DNA from: an uncultured Bacteroidales bacterium
Lineage (GTDB): Bacteria > Bacteroidota > Bacteroidia > Bacteroidales > UBA932
Length of the DNA: 64,000 nt
Reading direction: 5' to 3'
NCBI GenBank assembly: GCA_944325445.1
Contig: CALVAG010000002.1
Coordinates: 62,001 to 126,000 of the forward strand
In this document: positions 34,865-44,003 of the stretch, in pieces
Numbering within the stretch: the first letter of the stretch is position 1
Layout of the letters: each line of letters begins with the position of its first letter
Made by a program: the position numbers and the translations under genes
Notes under the pieces: model-generated
Told to the model about the DNA's origin: nothing
What the model saw: the letters and a program-made list of their open reading frames with translations, nothing else
The model's database searches: none

Positions 34865-36043
34865 ATGGAGAGGATTTTCAAAAAATACGGTAAAATATTG
34901 TTGGCTGTCGATAAATTCAAGGGTTCGCTTACCTCGTATGAGGCCGAAACCGCGATAGAGGAGGGTATTTTAGAAGCGGCCGGCAACGGAGAAAAAGGTA
35001 TAGGCGGGTTCCATGCAGTGCCTCAGATAATAAAAATTCCCATAGCCGACGGCGGCGACGGAAGTATGGATGCCGTATCTGCGGTTTGGGGCGTCTCCTG
35101 CAGGAGGGTCGGCTGCAGCGTCACAGGCCCGTCCGGTGAGGCTGTCGAAACGGAATATCTGCTTTCCGGCGGAAGTGCATTTATAGAGATGGCAAAGGTT
35201 TGCGGGCTTGTGATGGTGCCCGGGCATGAGAGAAATCCGTTGAATACTACTACATTCGGATTGGGAGAGGTCATTTTGCATGCTTTACGTAAAGGCGCAA
35301 GGCATATTTTTGTCTCGATAGGCGGCAGTGCAACGAATGATTGCGGGGCCGGCATGATGCAGGCTTTGGGATATGAATTTATGGATATCGAGGGGAATGT
35401 TTTAGACAGTCCGGTATTCGGGAGAGATCTTGTCAGGATAAAAAGGATATTGCCTCCGGGAAAATTTCCTGCCGGGGCCGATATTACTGTCATCTGCGAT
35501 GTTACCAATCCTCTTTTGGGAAGCAGCGGCGCCACGATGGTTTACGGCAGGCAGAAGGGTGCCGGCGATGCGGAACTTGTATTGCTGGAGGCCGGGATGG
35601 AAAATTTTGCGGCAACGGCTGTCGGAACGCTTAATGGTACAGAGGCGGATCCGGACTTCCCCGGTGCAGGTGCAGCGGGAGGCGTGGGGTTCGCCATGAA
35701 ATATTTTGCCGGCGCAACCCTTTTGAAGGGGGAGGAGTTTTTTGTAAAACTTACGGGAATCGAGGCTTTGATTGCAGATGCCGCTCTGGTTGTGGGAGGC
35801 GAGGGCAGTATAGACGACCAGAGTTTTTACGGTAAGATTGTAAGCTGGCTTTACAGGCTTTGCCGTAAGTACGATAAACCTCTCATGCTCTTTTGCGGTG
35901 TAAATAAAAGCGGTTTTTCCGCTCAGGATTGCAGGATTTTTGCCTTGAACGATATCGAAAAAGATACTTCCCGCTGCATTTCGCAGGCTTACCCGCTTCT
36001 AAGGAAGAGGGCCCGTATGGCTTTTTCAGATAATGAGCCTTAA
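34865..36043 (+). CDS. garK: Glycerate kinase (GK type II, GarK/GlxK family)
   Basis: 392 aa. Phosphorylates D-glycerate, feeding it into lower glycolysis. Motifs: LLAVDKFKGSLTSYEAE at the N-terminus, IADGGDGSMDAV, NPLNTTTFGLGEVI, and ISGGSATND-type phosphate loop VSIGGSATNDCGAGMMQALG. The tail includes GEGSIDDQSFYGK. All landmarks of the GarK fold are present. Its stop overlaps the convergent rnhB stop. Confidence 0.94.
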   Translation: MERIFKKYGKILLAVDKFKGSLTSYEAETAIEEGILEAAGNGEKGIGGFHAVPQIIKIPIADGGDGSMDAVSAVWGVSCRRVGCSVTGPSGEAVETEYLLSGGSAFIEMAKVCGLVMVPGHERNPLNTTTFGLGEVILHALRKGARHIFVSIGGSATNDCGAGMMQALGYEFMDIEGNVLDSPVFGRDLVRIKRILPPGKFPAGADITVICDVTNPLLGSSGATMVYGRQKGAGDAELVLLEAGMENFAATAVGTLNGTEADPDFPGAGAAGGVGFAMKYFAGATLLKGEEFFVKLTGIEALIADAALVVGGEGSIDDQSFYGKIVSWLYRLCRKYDKPLMLFCGVNKSGFSAQDCRIFALNDIEKDTSRCISQAYPLLRKRARMAFSDNEP

Positions 36044-36636
36044 AAAAGGGCGGGTTCGTCTCTGAGCAATGTGTAGCTCAATCTGTGGTAGGGCGTTATC
36101 CCGTACTTTTTTATCGCTTCCCTGTGGGCGGCGGTAGGGTAGGCCATATTCTTGTCCCAGCCGTATTGCGGATATTCTGCGGCAATCCTTTTCATATATT
36201 CGTCACGGTGCGTTTTTGCAAGAATAGAGGCTGCCGCAATCGGGGCGTACTTTCCGTCTCCCTTTATAATACATTGGTGGGGGATATCCTTATATCTGTA
36301 GAATCTGTTTCCGTCTATCAGCAAAAGCGAGGGGGTTGTGGAGAGTTGCGATATCGCGTTGTGCATTGCCGTTATCGAAGCCCTGAGAATGTTGAGTCTG
36401 TCGATTTCCGCCGCATCGAGCGAGGCTACGGCCCATGCAACTGCCTCCTGCTCTATGACAGTACGCAGCTCGTCCCGCTGCCTTGCCGTAAGCTTTTTGG
36501 AGTCGTTCAGCATAGGATGGCGGAAATCTTTCGGCAAAATTACCGCAGCTGCAAAGACCGGCCCGGCAAGGGCTCCGCGCCCTGCTTCGTCGCACCCTGC
36601 CTCTATCAGTTCTTCATGCAGATATGGAAGTAACAT
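36040..36636 (-). CDS. rnhB: Ribonuclease HII
   Basis: 198 aa from ATG 36636. The ORF extends 24 codons upstream, but a TAGATTTG promoter box lies within that extension, so the shorter start is preferred. It removes ribonucleotides from DNA and RNA primers. Active site: Asp-Glu in EAGCDEAGRGALAGPV, later acids in LLIDGN and AKTHRDEYM. The YPQYGWDKNMAYPTAAH segment is the family signature (GWxxNkGYpt). Normal length. Confidence 0.96.
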   Translation of the reverse strand: MLLPYLHEELIEAGCDEAGRGALAGPVFAAAVILPKDFRHPMLNDSKKLTARQRDELRTVIEQEAVAWAVASLDAAEIDRLNILRASITAMHNAISQLSTTPSLLLIDGNRFYRYKDIPHQCIIKGDGKYAPIAAASILAKTHRDEYMKRIAAEYPQYGWDKNMAYPTAAHREAIKKYGITPYHRLSYTLLRDEPALF

Positions 36637-36665
36637 CAGTTGTCCTGTTTTCTCTTTCCGGAATG

Positions 36666-36673
36666 CAAATCTA
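36666..36673 (-). promoter_or_regulatory. rnhB promoter -7 box
   Basis: TAGATTTG on the minus strand, perfect match, leader about 24 bases. Confidence 0.5.
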
Positions 36674-36746
36674 CGATTTATATTATTATTCGGAAAAGCA
36701 TGCAGCATTGCAACCGCAATGTTTCCGGCCTCCGTCCGCTCCTATA

Positions 36747-36777
36747 TTGTTAGTGTAGAATATTTTTTATAAATTTG
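36747..36777 (+). promoter_or_regulatory. EF-G2 operon promoter
   Basis: TTG at 36747-36749, a 20-base spacer and TAAATTTG at 36770-36777, one of the best -33/-7 pairs in the window. The leader to the start codon is about 40 bases. Confidence 0.65.
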
Positions 36778-36822
36778 AGGTTTCAACAACAACAAAAATT
36801 AACATGTAATACTTTTTGACAG

Positions 36823-38976
36823 ATGAAAACGTACAATACGCAAAATGTAAGGAATGTTGTTCTTCTGGGCAGTTCCAAATCAGGCAAGACCACTTTGGCG
36901 GAGACAATGATGTATGAGGGAAAAATTATAGACAGAAGGGGAAGCATAGAGGCTAAGAATACCATAAGTGACAATACGGAGATAGAGCAGATTTACCAGC
37001 GCTCGATTTATTCTACTCTTCTGTATACCGAGTTCCTCAATACAAAGTTCAATATTATCGATACTCCGGGGTCGGATGATTTCGTAGGCGGCGTATTCTC
37101 TGCATTTTCCGTTGCCGAAATAGGTATTATGTTGGTAAATGCAACTCAGGGGGTCGAGGTAGGAACGGAAATTTTCGCCCGTTATGCATTCAGCCATAAA
37201 AAGCCGCTTATTCTGGGTGTAAACCAGCTCGACCATGAAAAACAGGATTGGCAGGCTACAATAGATTCGCTCAGGCAGGCATTCGGAAACAAGGTGGTGT
37301 TGGTTCAATATCCTGTAAATGCCGGCCCCTCTTTCGATACATTCATAGATGTATTGAAGATGAAGATGTACCATTTCAAGGATGACAACGGCACGAGGGA
37401 GGAGATGCCCATTCCGGAAGAGCATATGGAGGAGGCGAAGGCGCTGCAGCAGCAGCTTATAGAGATGGCTGCCGAAAATGACGAGACCCTGATGGAGACA
37501 TTTTTCGATAAAGGCGACCTTACGGAGGATGAAATCAGGGCAGGTATGAAAATAGGAATGCGCAAAGGGGATATTCTGCCGGTATTCTGTCTCTCTGCCA
37601 AGAAAGATATAGGCGTAAAGAGAATAATGGAGTTCACTATCAATGCCGCCCCGTCTCCGGACCAGGTAGAAAACGAATTGATAGATTCCAAGACCGTAAA
37701 GGTGGATTCCAACGGTCCTACAGCCGTATTTATCTATAAAACGGCGCAAGAACAACATATAGGCGATGTTTCGTACTTCAAGGTTATGTCCGGAAAACTT
37801 ACGGAGGGGATGGATCTGGTGAATCCCCAGACCGGAGCTAAGGAGAGAATCGCCGCTATCTATGCTGCGGCCGGCAAAAAACGCGAAAAAGTTTCCGAAG
37901 TCATGGCAGGCGATATAGCATGTACTGTCAAGTTAAAGAGTGTCAAGACAGGGCAGACGCTTTGCGAGCCGGGTTGCGAGTATGTATTCAAGCCTACCCA
38001 GTTCCCCGCTCCTAAATTCCGTACTGCCATCAAGGCAAAGGATGAGAAGGACGAAGAGAAATTGGGCGAGATTCTCAACAAAGCGGCATCGGAAGACCCT
38101 ACAATTATCGTGGAGTACTCCAAAGAGCTCAAACAGACTATCTTGAGCGGCCAGGGAGAACATCAGATAAATATTCTCAAATGGTTGATAAACAACGAGA
38201 ATAAAATGGAAGTCGAGCTTTTTGCTCCAAGAATTCCATATCGTGAAACAATTACCAAGGCTGCACGCGCAGATTATCGTCATAAAAAACAGTCGGGAGG
38301 TGCAGGGCAGTTCGGCGAGGTGCATCTTATCATAGAGCCATATGTAGACGGCGCACCCCAGAACAACAAGTTTAAGGTAGACGGTAACGAGTATACCCTT
38401 AATATAAAAGGAAAAGAGGAGTACGCTCTTGAATGGGGAGGAAAACTCGAATATTATAACTGTATCGTGGGAGGTGCAATTGATGCCCGTTTCATGCCTG
38501 CGATTTTAAAGGGTATAATGGAGAAGATGACGGAAGGACCTCTTACCGGATCATATGCACGTGACATAAGGGTATATGTTTACGACGGCAAGATGCACCC
38601 TGTAGATTCAAATGAGCTGGCATTCAAGCTTGCAGCCAGAAATGCCTTTAAGGAGGCCTTTAAAAAGGCGGCTCCCAAGATTATGGAGCCGATATACAAT
38701 GTAGAGATTCTTGTGCCGAGCGATTGCATGGGAGATGTAATGAGCGATTTGCAGAACAGAAGGGCCATGATCGAGGGTATGAGCAGCGAGAAGGGGTTCG
38801 AAGTCCTTAAGGCAAGGGTTCCTCTTGCAGAGCTCTACAAATATTCTACTACATTGAGCTCCCTGACTTCGGGCCGTGCTACCTTTACAATGTCCTTTGC
38901 AGATTATCAGCAGGTACCCGGTGAGGTACAGGAGAAGCTGCTCAAGGCTTACGAAGCGGAAGAAAAAGACGAGTAG
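36823..38976 (+). CDS. EF-G paralogue (EF-G2) with degenerate GTPase motifs
   Basis: 717 aa with the complete five-domain EF-G layout, ending in the domain IV/V signatures [16 protein letters not shown]. The P loop is kept (GSSKSGKTT, residues 16-24), but the switch I RGITI becomes RSIYS (60-64), the G3 DTPGHVDF becomes DTPGSDDF (80-87) so the catalytic His is Ser84, and NKxD becomes NQLD (134-137). The canonical FusA in this window keeps all of these. Bacteroides thetaiotaomicron EF-G2, which supports translocation without GTP hydrolysis under carbon limitation, is the likely counterpart. It leads an operon with a LolD-type ATPase and TrmN6. Confidence 0.92.
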   Translation: MKTYNTQNVRNVVLLGSSKSGKTTLAETMMYEGKIIDRRGSIEAKNTISDNTEIEQIYQRSIYSTLLYTEFLNTKFNIIDTPGSDDFVGGVFSAFSVAEIGIMLVNATQGVEVGTEIFARYAFSHKKPLILGVNQLDHEKQDWQATIDSLRQAFGNKVVLVQYPVNAGPSFDTFIDVLKMKMYHFKDDNGTREEMPIPEEHMEEAKALQQQLIEMAAENDETLMETFFDKGDLTEDEIRAGMKIGMRKGDILPVFCLSAKKDIGVKRIMEFTINAAPSPDQVENELIDSKTVKVDSNGPTAVFIYKTAQEQHIGDVSYFKVMSGKLTEGMDLVNPQTGAKERIAAIYAAAGKKREKVSEVMAGDIACTVKLKSVKTGQTLCEPGCEYVFKPTQFPAPKFRTAIKAKDEKDEEKLGEILNKAASEDPTIIVEYSKELKQTILSGQGEHQINILKWLINNENKMEVELFAPRIPYRETITKAARADYRHKKQSGGAGQFGEVHLIIEPYVDGAPQNNKFKVDGNEYTLNIKGKEEYALEWGGKLEYYNCIVGGAIDARFMPAILKGIMEKMTEGPLTGSYARDIRVYVYDGKMHPVDSNELAFKLAARNAFKEAFKKAAPKIMEPIYNVEILVPSDCMGDVMSDLQNRRAMIEGMSSEKGFEVLKARVPLAELYKYSTTLSSLTSGRATFTMSFADYQQVPGEVQEKLLKAYEAEEKDE

Positions 38977-38987
38977 TTTGCATTCGC

Positions 38988-39668
38988 ATGTCGCCGGTTA
39001 TGATAGAGTGTTCAGGCATAAACAAATATTATGGCAATATACATGTATTGAAGGATATTGCGCTGACTGTAGACAAAGGAGAAGTCGTAACCATCGTCGG
39101 AGCCAGCGGAGCGGGCAAATCTACGCTTTTGCAGATTTTGGGCACGCTGCTTAAGCCCGACAGCGGCATTTTGAAAATAGACGGAACAGAGCCTCTTTCA
39201 TTGGATGAGAAGGGGCTCTCCGCCTTTAGAAACAGCCGTATCGGCTTTGTTTTTCAATTTCATCATCTGTTGCCGGAATTTACGGCGCTTGAAAATGTGA
39301 TGATGCCTGCACTTATAGCCGTTGCAGAGAAAAGAAGTTCGCTTTCGGCGCATGCCGTCAGGGAGAGGGCGTTGGAAATTCTCTCTTCTGTAGGATTGGG
39401 CGAAAGAGTCTCTCATCGTCCTGCGCAGATGAGCGGGGGCGAACAGCAGAGGGTGGCCATAGCAAGGGCTTTGATAAATAATCCTGCCGTTCTGTTTGCG
39501 GATGAACCGTCCGGCAATCTTGACAGCAGGACAAAAGAGGAGTTGCACTCGCTCTTTTTTGATTTGAGGGCGAAGTTGGGGCAGACTATAGTTATCGTTA
39601 CCCACGACAGGGAACTGGCGAAACGGAGCGACCGCACGCTCGAAATGCGCGACGGAGAATTCATATAG
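38988..39668 (+). CDS. lolD: ABC transporter ATP-binding protein, LolD/MacB type
   Basis: 226 aa ATPase. Walker [14 protein letters not shown] loop [16 protein letters not shown] (LolD/FtsE-like), signature [15 protein letters not shown], Walker [14 protein letters not shown] and switch [21 protein letters not shown]. The sequence class is the lipoprotein-releasing/FtsE/MacB group. A second start at ATG 39000 is possible. No permease gene is adjacent; the partner may be LolC/E-like proteins elsewhere. It starts 12 bases after EF-G2. Confidence 0.92.
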   Translation: MSPVMIECSGINKYYGNIHVLKDIALTVDKGEVVTIVGASGAGKSTLLQILGTLLKPDSGILKIDGTEPLSLDEKGLSAFRNSRIGFVFQFHHLLPEFTALENVMMPALIAVAEKRSSLSAHAVRERALEILSSVGLGERVSHRPAQMSGGEQQRVAIARALINNPAVLFADEPSGNLDSRTKEELHSLFFDLRAKLGQTIVIVTHDRELAKRSDRTLEMRDGEFI

Positions 39669-39680
39669 CGGCCTACTGCA

Positions 39681-40478
39681 ATGGCGGATTTCAGATTCAA
39701 AAAATTTTGGATAAGACAGGATAATTGCGCCATGAAGGTCAATACGGATGGCGTTTTGCTTGCCGCCTGGATGAACGTGGCGGCTTCTGACAGTTATGTT
39801 CTTGAGATAGGTACAGGGTGCGGTGTTATGGCAATAATGGCTGCCCAACGCATTTGCGGGCTGAAAAAAGCTCCGTTGCCATATCAGGCGGAAACGAGAG
39901 TCGATGCCGTAGAGATAGATATGTTTGCCGCTATGGATGCGGAGTATAATTTCAGACGGGTCGAAGGTGAGTTCGGAGAGGATATAAAATTGAATATCAT
40001 AAACCTTCCGGCAAATGATTATGCTGCGGTCTGCGGGACAAAGTATGATTTGATTTTTTCCAACCCTCCTTTTTTTTCAAATTCCTTAAAAAATCGGGAT
40101 CCGTATAAAACGCTTGCCAGACACAACGGTACCCTGACCCAGTCAGATATAATAAGGATTTCACTTATGCTGCTTGTCCAGGGCGGCCGCCTGGCTTTGA
40201 TTCTCCCCGTAGAGGAGGCGGAGCGGTTCAAAAAGAAGATAGAATTTCTCCAAAGAGCGGCAAAAGAGGGAGACAATTTTTTGGCGCTGTCAAGAGAGTG
40301 CCATATAAAAACAACCCCCAATAAAGAACCTAAGCGGCTTTTATTGGAGTTTGTCTATCTTCCATGCGGCTCTGCTTTACCCGTCGCAGAGGAGGATATA
40401 CTTACGATACACAATGAAAACGGAGAATATTCAGATAAATATAAGTCTCTTACCGGAGATTTCTATTTGAATTTCTGA
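39681..40478 (+). CDS. trmN6: tRNA1(Val) (adenine37-N6)-methyltransferase
   Basis: 265 aa, YfiC/TrmN6 family. Methylates N6 of A37 next to the anticodon of tRNA-Val. Signatures: FKKFWIRQDNCAMKVNTDGVLLAAW (shown in part: RQDNCAMKVNTDGVLLAAW), SAM loop LEIGTGCGVMAIMAAQ, and the catalytic IFSNPPFF (N-P-P-F, about 127). Slightly longer than the E. coli enzyme because of an insertion around residues 65-80. It ends only 2 bases from the convergent Spy-like gene. Confidence 0.92.
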   Translation: MADFRFKKFWIRQDNCAMKVNTDGVLLAAWMNVAASDSYVLEIGTGCGVMAIMAAQRICGLKKAPLPYQAETRVDAVEIDMFAAMDAEYNFRRVEGEFGEDIKLNIINLPANDYAAVCGTKYDLIFSNPPFFSNSLKNRDPYKTLARHNGTLTQSDIIRISLMLLVQGGRLALILPVEEAERFKKKIEFLQRAAKEGDNFLALSRECHIKTTPNKEPKRLLLEFVYLPCGSALPVAEEDILTIHNENGEYSDKYKSLTGDFYLNF

Positions 40479-40480
40479 TA

Positions 40481-40996
40481 TTACCGCGGTCTGCCCGGAG
40501 CATCCTTTTCAGGATGTGCCGGCCTGTTTTTTTTGTATCTGTTGAAAAGCGATTTCTTGAATTTTTCTTCTGTGTTGAAAATTTTCATGGCCTTTTCCGT
40601 AGGGAGCACCTTTTTGAATTTCTGATAGTACTCTTTCATAAGGTCGCTCTCCTTTGTAAGACAGAGAACAAATTGGTCTGAAAGCTTTTCAATCTCTTCT
40701 TTTTCCTTCAGTTCGGGAGAATTGACCCTGTTCAGAATTCGCATGAACTCTCTGCGGGCCTGTACTCTTTTCTCCCAGAATTCATTATAGAGAGGCCAGA
40801 ATACCTGGGCCTCCTGAGGTGTCAGATTCAAAGCATTTGTAAAAAATGCCACTTTATTGGCCAGAAAATCTTCTCTTGCCTCTTTCATGGCTGCAGCATG
40901 ATGGCCATCTTTTGGAGGAGGGTTCTGTCCCGATGCATTTACGGCGGCTGCAGTGGCGAATACCAGTGCAATAACTGTAATTTTCAAATAATTCAT
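40481..40996 (-). CDS. Spy/CpxP-like periplasmic LTxxQ protein
   Basis: 171 aa. Signal peptide (ITVIALVFATAAAVNASGQ), then a helical domain with LTPQEAQVFWPLYNEFWEKR, the LTxxQ-like motif of Spy/CpxP and periplasmic metal sensors. Such proteins bind misfolded proteins or metals and tune a partner anti-sigma factor or kinase. It is the last gene behind an ECF sigma factor and an anti-sigma-like membrane protein, so an envelope-stress sensing role is a fair inference. Confidence 0.85.
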   Translation of the reverse strand: MNYLKITVIALVFATAAAVNASGQNPPPKDGHHAAAMKEAREDFLANKVAFFTNALNLTPQEAQVFWPLYNEFWEKRVQARREFMRILNRVNSPELKEKEEIEKLSDQFVLCLTKESDLMKEYYQKFKKVLPTEKAMKIFNTEEKFKKSLFNRYKKNRPAHPEKDAPGRPR

Positions 40997-40998
40997 AT

Positions 40999-41451
40999 CT
41001 ATTCAAATGATAAAAGTGTCACCAGATTGAGTTCCGAGAGGAGATAGTTGTTTATCAGTTCCTCTTCTAAATTCTCCATATCGGAGGAGAGGGTGTCTGC
41101 CTGCTCCAAATAATAAATCTGTTCGATGGTCTCTATAAGAGAGTAATCCGCCACAGCCTCTTCCAGAACATTCTCCATCCCGATTACATTTTCGGCTTCG
41201 GCGGAATATGAACGGTTCCCCAGGTTTTTGGTTGCGGTCATCACTCCATATCCCAACCCCAATATTATGGCAAAAGTCGCAACCATGGCAAATGCGGGTT
41301 TGAGTTTTGTCAGCAATGAATTGTTTTCGTAATCCTCTTTTGCCTTTATCTTTTTTGCGAGTTCATCTTCCAATGCAGAAAAATAGCCGTCAGGAACCTT
41401 GTACGGGAACTTTTTTTGCAATACCTCTTCTATTTCTTTTCTATTTTTCAT
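40999..41451 (-). CDS. Anti-sigma factor-like single-pass membrane protein
   Basis: 150 aa. A cytoplasmic N-terminus of about 50 residues (KFPYKVPDGYFSALEDEL, a common Bacteroidetes anti-sigma opening), one membrane helix (AFAMVATFAIILGLGYGVM, about 53-71) and an acidic periplasmic tail. It follows an ECF sigma gene after 62 bases and precedes the Spy-like gene by 2 bases. Binding to the sigma factor is inferred from position and topology. Confidence 0.8.
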   Translation of the reverse strand: MKNRKEIEEVLQKKFPYKVPDGYFSALEDELAKKIKAKEDYENNSLLTKLKPAFAMVATFAIILGLGYGVMTATKNLGNRSYSAEAENVIGMENVLEEAVADYSLIETIEQIYYLEQADTLSSDMENLEEELINNYLLSELNLVTLLSFE

Positions 41452-41513
41452 GACATTGTTTTACCATTTGACTCTTTTTTTTGAAAAAAGATTAATCGGA
41501 AAATCTTTTTTAA

Positions 41514-42059
41514 TTAAAATTGCTCTTCCAAAGCCTTTTTGATTTTCTGGTAGGCAAGATGGTAAGAGGCTTTCAGAGCACCCACAGAGGTATTCATTAT
41601 TTGAGATATTTCTTCATATTTCAACTCCTGAAAATATCTGAGAGAAAAAATAGCTCTCTGCTTGTCCGGCAATTTGAGAATTTCTCTTCTCACCGCAAGC
41701 TGGAGCTCATCTCCATTGAAAGCGGGTTCGGCTTTTAATCTGCTTTCCAAAACCGAAGTGTAATTGCCCAAAAGCAAAAAACTTTCAACTCTCTTTTTCT
41801 TTAGAAATGTGAGAGCCTCGTTGGTTGCGATTCTATAGAGCCATGTGTACAGTCTTGATTCTTCCCTGAACGAGGGCAATCCTTTCCATGCTTTTATCAA
41901 GGTGTCTTGAAGCAAATCGTTGGCATCTTCATGGGAACAGACCAACTCCCTTATATGCCAATAGAGCCTTTCACCATATTCTCTTACAATCAGGTTATAT
42001 GCGTATTCCTCTTTTCCCTCTTCTCTGTAGAGCTCCAATATTTGCCTGTCGTCTGTCAT
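41514..42059 (-). CDS. ECF-type RNA polymerase sigma factor
   Basis: 181 aa sigma-70 family, ECF group. Region 2: SHEDANDLLQDTLIKAWKG-like segment (here EDANDLLQDTLIKAWKGLP) and RLYTWLYRIATNEALTFL. Region 4: LPDKQRAIFSLRYFQELKYEEISQIMNTSVGALKASYHLAYQKI (shown in part: KYEEISQIMNTSVGALKASY) with the helix-turn-helix. The ATG directly follows the transketolase C-subunit stop codon (TAGATG), so the sigma factor is probably translated from the transketolase mRNA. Regulon unknown; the downstream genes suggest envelope stress. Confidence 0.93.
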   Translation of the reverse strand: MTDDRQILELYREEGKEEYAYNLIVREYGERLYWHIRELVCSHEDANDLLQDTLIKAWKGLPSFREESRLYTWLYRIATNEALTFLKKKRVESFLLLGNYTSVLESRLKAEPAFNGDELQLAVRREILKLPDKQRAIFSLRYFQELKYEEISQIMNTSVGALKASYHLAYQKIKKALEEQF

Positions 42060-43016
42060 CTATTGTTTTCTGGAGATGGCTTTTTTTGCAGCCTGTACTA
42101 TGTGGTCTGCATCCAATCCGTAGCTTTTCATGAGTTCGGCAGGAGCTCCGCTTTGTCCGAAACGGTCGTTTACTGCGACAAATTCCATTGGAACAGGTTT
42201 TCTTGCAGCGAGTTCGCCGGCAATGCTTTCACCGAGACCTCCGGCTATAAAATGCTCTTCGGCGCATACGGCTGCACCGGTTTTGGTGACAGACGCAATA
42301 ATACTTTCAGTATCGAGAGGCTTGATGGTATGGATATCCATCACTTCTGCAGATACTCCCTCTTCTTCCAGCAATTTGCATGCCTGCAGCGCTTCCCATA
42401 CAAGATGCCCTGTAGCAAATAAAGTTACATCTTTACCCTCTGAAAGTTTGAGAGCTTTTCCGATTTCGAATTTTTGATTTTCAGGAGTGAAATTCGGAAC
42501 GCCCGGGCGGCCGAACCGCAGATATACAGGGCCGTTATGGGATGCAACTGCAATGGTCGCCGCTTTTGTCTGATTATAATCGCAAGGGTTTATTACAATC
42601 ATATTGGGCAGCATTTTCATCAATCCTATATCTTCCAGTATCTGGTGTGTGGCGCCATCTTCCCCGAGGGTAATTCCAGCGTGCGACGCACATATCTTTA
42701 CATTGGTGTTCGAGTAGGCCACAGCCTGCCTTATCTGGTCGTAGACGCGGCCTGTTACAAAGGCTGCGAATGAACCCGCAAAGACGCATTTGCCGCTGAG
42801 CGCAAGCCCCGCGCTGACTCCTATCATATTCGCTTCCGCTATTCCGGACTCGAAGAAACGGTCTGGAAATGCTTTTGCAAAGGCATCCATTTTCAATGAT
42901 CCGGTAAGGTCTGCACAGAGTGCGACTACATCATTGTTTTTTTGTCCTATTTCGTAAAGTCCGGCCCCGAATCCGGAACGTGTATCTTTATTTCCGCTGT
43001 TGGTATATGTTGTCAT
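42060..43016 (-). CDS. tktB: Transketolase, C-terminal subunit
   Basis: 318 aa, the pyrimidine-binding and C-terminal domains of transketolase (separate-subunit type). Motifs: SGIAEANMIGVSAGLALSG (Glu of the TPP-activating site), HAGITLGEDGATHQ, and KTGAAVCAEEHFIAGGLGES. Together with the adjacent N-terminal subunit it makes one functional transketolase linking glycolysis and the pentose phosphate path. The DXS reaction is not likely: its subdomains differ. It is followed directly by a sigma-factor gene. Confidence 0.93.
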   Translation of the reverse strand: MTTYTNSGNKDTRSGFGAGLYEIGQKNNDVVALCADLTGSLKMDAFAKAFPDRFFESGIAEANMIGVSAGLALSGKCVFAGSFAAFVTGRVYDQIRQAVAYSNTNVKICASHAGITLGEDGATHQILEDIGLMKMLPNMIVINPCDYNQTKAATIAVASHNGPVYLRFGRPGVPNFTPENQKFEIGKALKLSEGKDVTLFATGHLVWEALQACKLLEEEGVSAEVMDIHTIKPLDTESIIASVTKTGAAVCAEEHFIAGGLGESIAGELAARKPVPMEFVAVNDRFGQSGAPAELMKSYGLDADHIVQAAKKAISRKQ

Positions 43017-43043
43017 GACAATGATTTTAATGTGTGGATAGAA

Positions 43044-43892
43044 TTAAAAATCTCCTAAAGTCTCTTTTAATTGTGCAAGTGCCTTGTCTGCCTGCTCCGG
43101 TTTGGGAGCCTTGCCATGCCATTCGCAGGTCCCTTCCATAAAATCCACCCCTTTGCCCATGCAGGTTTTCATCAAAATCATTACCGGACGGTTTTTCTCT
43201 TTCGACTCCTTTTTAGCCCTCGAATAGGCATCCAGGATAGAGTCGAAATCGTGTCCGTCTGCAACTATGACGCTCCATCCGAAGGCTCTCCATTTCTGCT
43301 CCAAATCTCCCAGCCCTGCAACTTCATCTACGTTGCCGTCTATCTGCTGACGGTTCCAGTCCGTTATGGCAATGAGATTATCTACTTTGTTGTGGGCGGC
43401 AAACATGGCTGCCTCCCAAATTTGTCCCTCTTCGCTTTCTCCGTCTCCTACAAGGACATATACATAGTTCGGGTCCTGGTTCGCCCTTTTTGCAAGGGCT
43501 GCTCCTATTGCTACTGAAAGACCTTGCCCGAGAGAGCCTGAAGCGCAATGTACCCCCGGCAGGTGCATCTCTACGGAAGGATGGCCCTGAAGTCTGCTGC
43601 CGAGTTTTCTGAATGTGGCAAGTTCTTTTACCGGAAAATATCCTGCTCTTGCCAATATGCTGTAAAACATGGGAGATATATGGCCGGCAGAGAGAAAGAA
43701 CATGTCATTGCCCTTACCCTCTTTTGTCCATCTTTGGGCTGAAGAGTTGAGCTCTTTAAAGAAAAGGGCGGTCATAAAATCCGTACTGCTTAAACTTCCG
43801 CCCGGATGTCCGCTTTGGGCCAGAGTCACCATTCTTATGATATCTCTTCTGACCTGAACGGCCGTATCCTTGAGTTGTTGAATATCCTGCAT
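43044..43892 (-). CDS. tktA: Transketolase, N-terminal subunit
   Basis: 282 aa, the TPP pyrophosphate-binding part. Landmarks: VTLAQSGHPGGSLSSTDFM, GSLGQGLSVAIGAALAKR, and the thiamine motif VGDGESEEGQIWEAAMFAAH...LIAITDWNRQQIDG (Asp, Asn, Mg ligands; GDG at the start of the motif). It lies 27 bases upstream of the C-terminal subunit, so both are in one operon. A TACATTTG box is found 24 bases upstream. Confidence 0.94.
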   Translation of the reverse strand: MQDIQQLKDTAVQVRRDIIRMVTLAQSGHPGGSLSSTDFMTALFFKELNSSAQRWTKEGKGNDMFFLSAGHISPMFYSILARAGYFPVKELATFRKLGSRLQGHPSVEMHLPGVHCASGSLGQGLSVAIGAALAKRANQDPNYVYVLVGDGESEEGQIWEAAMFAAHNKVDNLIAITDWNRQQIDGNVDEVAGLGDLEQKWRAFGWSVIVADGHDFDSILDAYSRAKKESKEKNRPVMILMKTCMGKGVDFMEGTCEWHGKAPKPEQADKALAQLKETLGDF

Positions 43893-43916
43893 TTTAAAAG
43901 TTGTTTTTCGCTATAA

Positions 43917-43924
43917 CAAATGTA
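43917..43924 (-). promoter_or_regulatory. Transketolase-sigma operon promoter -7 box
   Basis: TACATTTG on the minus strand, perfect match, leader about 20 bases to ATG 43892. It lies back to back with the yeiH promoter. Confidence 0.6.
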
Positions 43925-43953
43925 GTTTTTTTTAGATAAAAAGCAAAATCCGT

Positions 43954-43961
43954 TATCTTTG
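43954..43961 (+). promoter_or_regulatory. yeiH promoter -7 box
   Basis: TATCTTTG, perfect match, leader about 38 bases to the ATG at 44004. The longer ORF start at 43959 lies inside the box and is not used. Confidence 0.6.
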
Positions 43962-44003
43962 CGCCCTTGTTTTAAAAATAGACTTAATTTTCAATTGTTT
44001 AAT

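Noticed and set aside
36637-36708. Longer N-terminus for RNase HII
   Set aside because: Contains a TAGATTTG promoter box and precedes the normal family start.
36880-37758. 292-codon open frame antisense to EF-G2
   Set aside because: Shadow frame of a conserved gene with compositional bias only.
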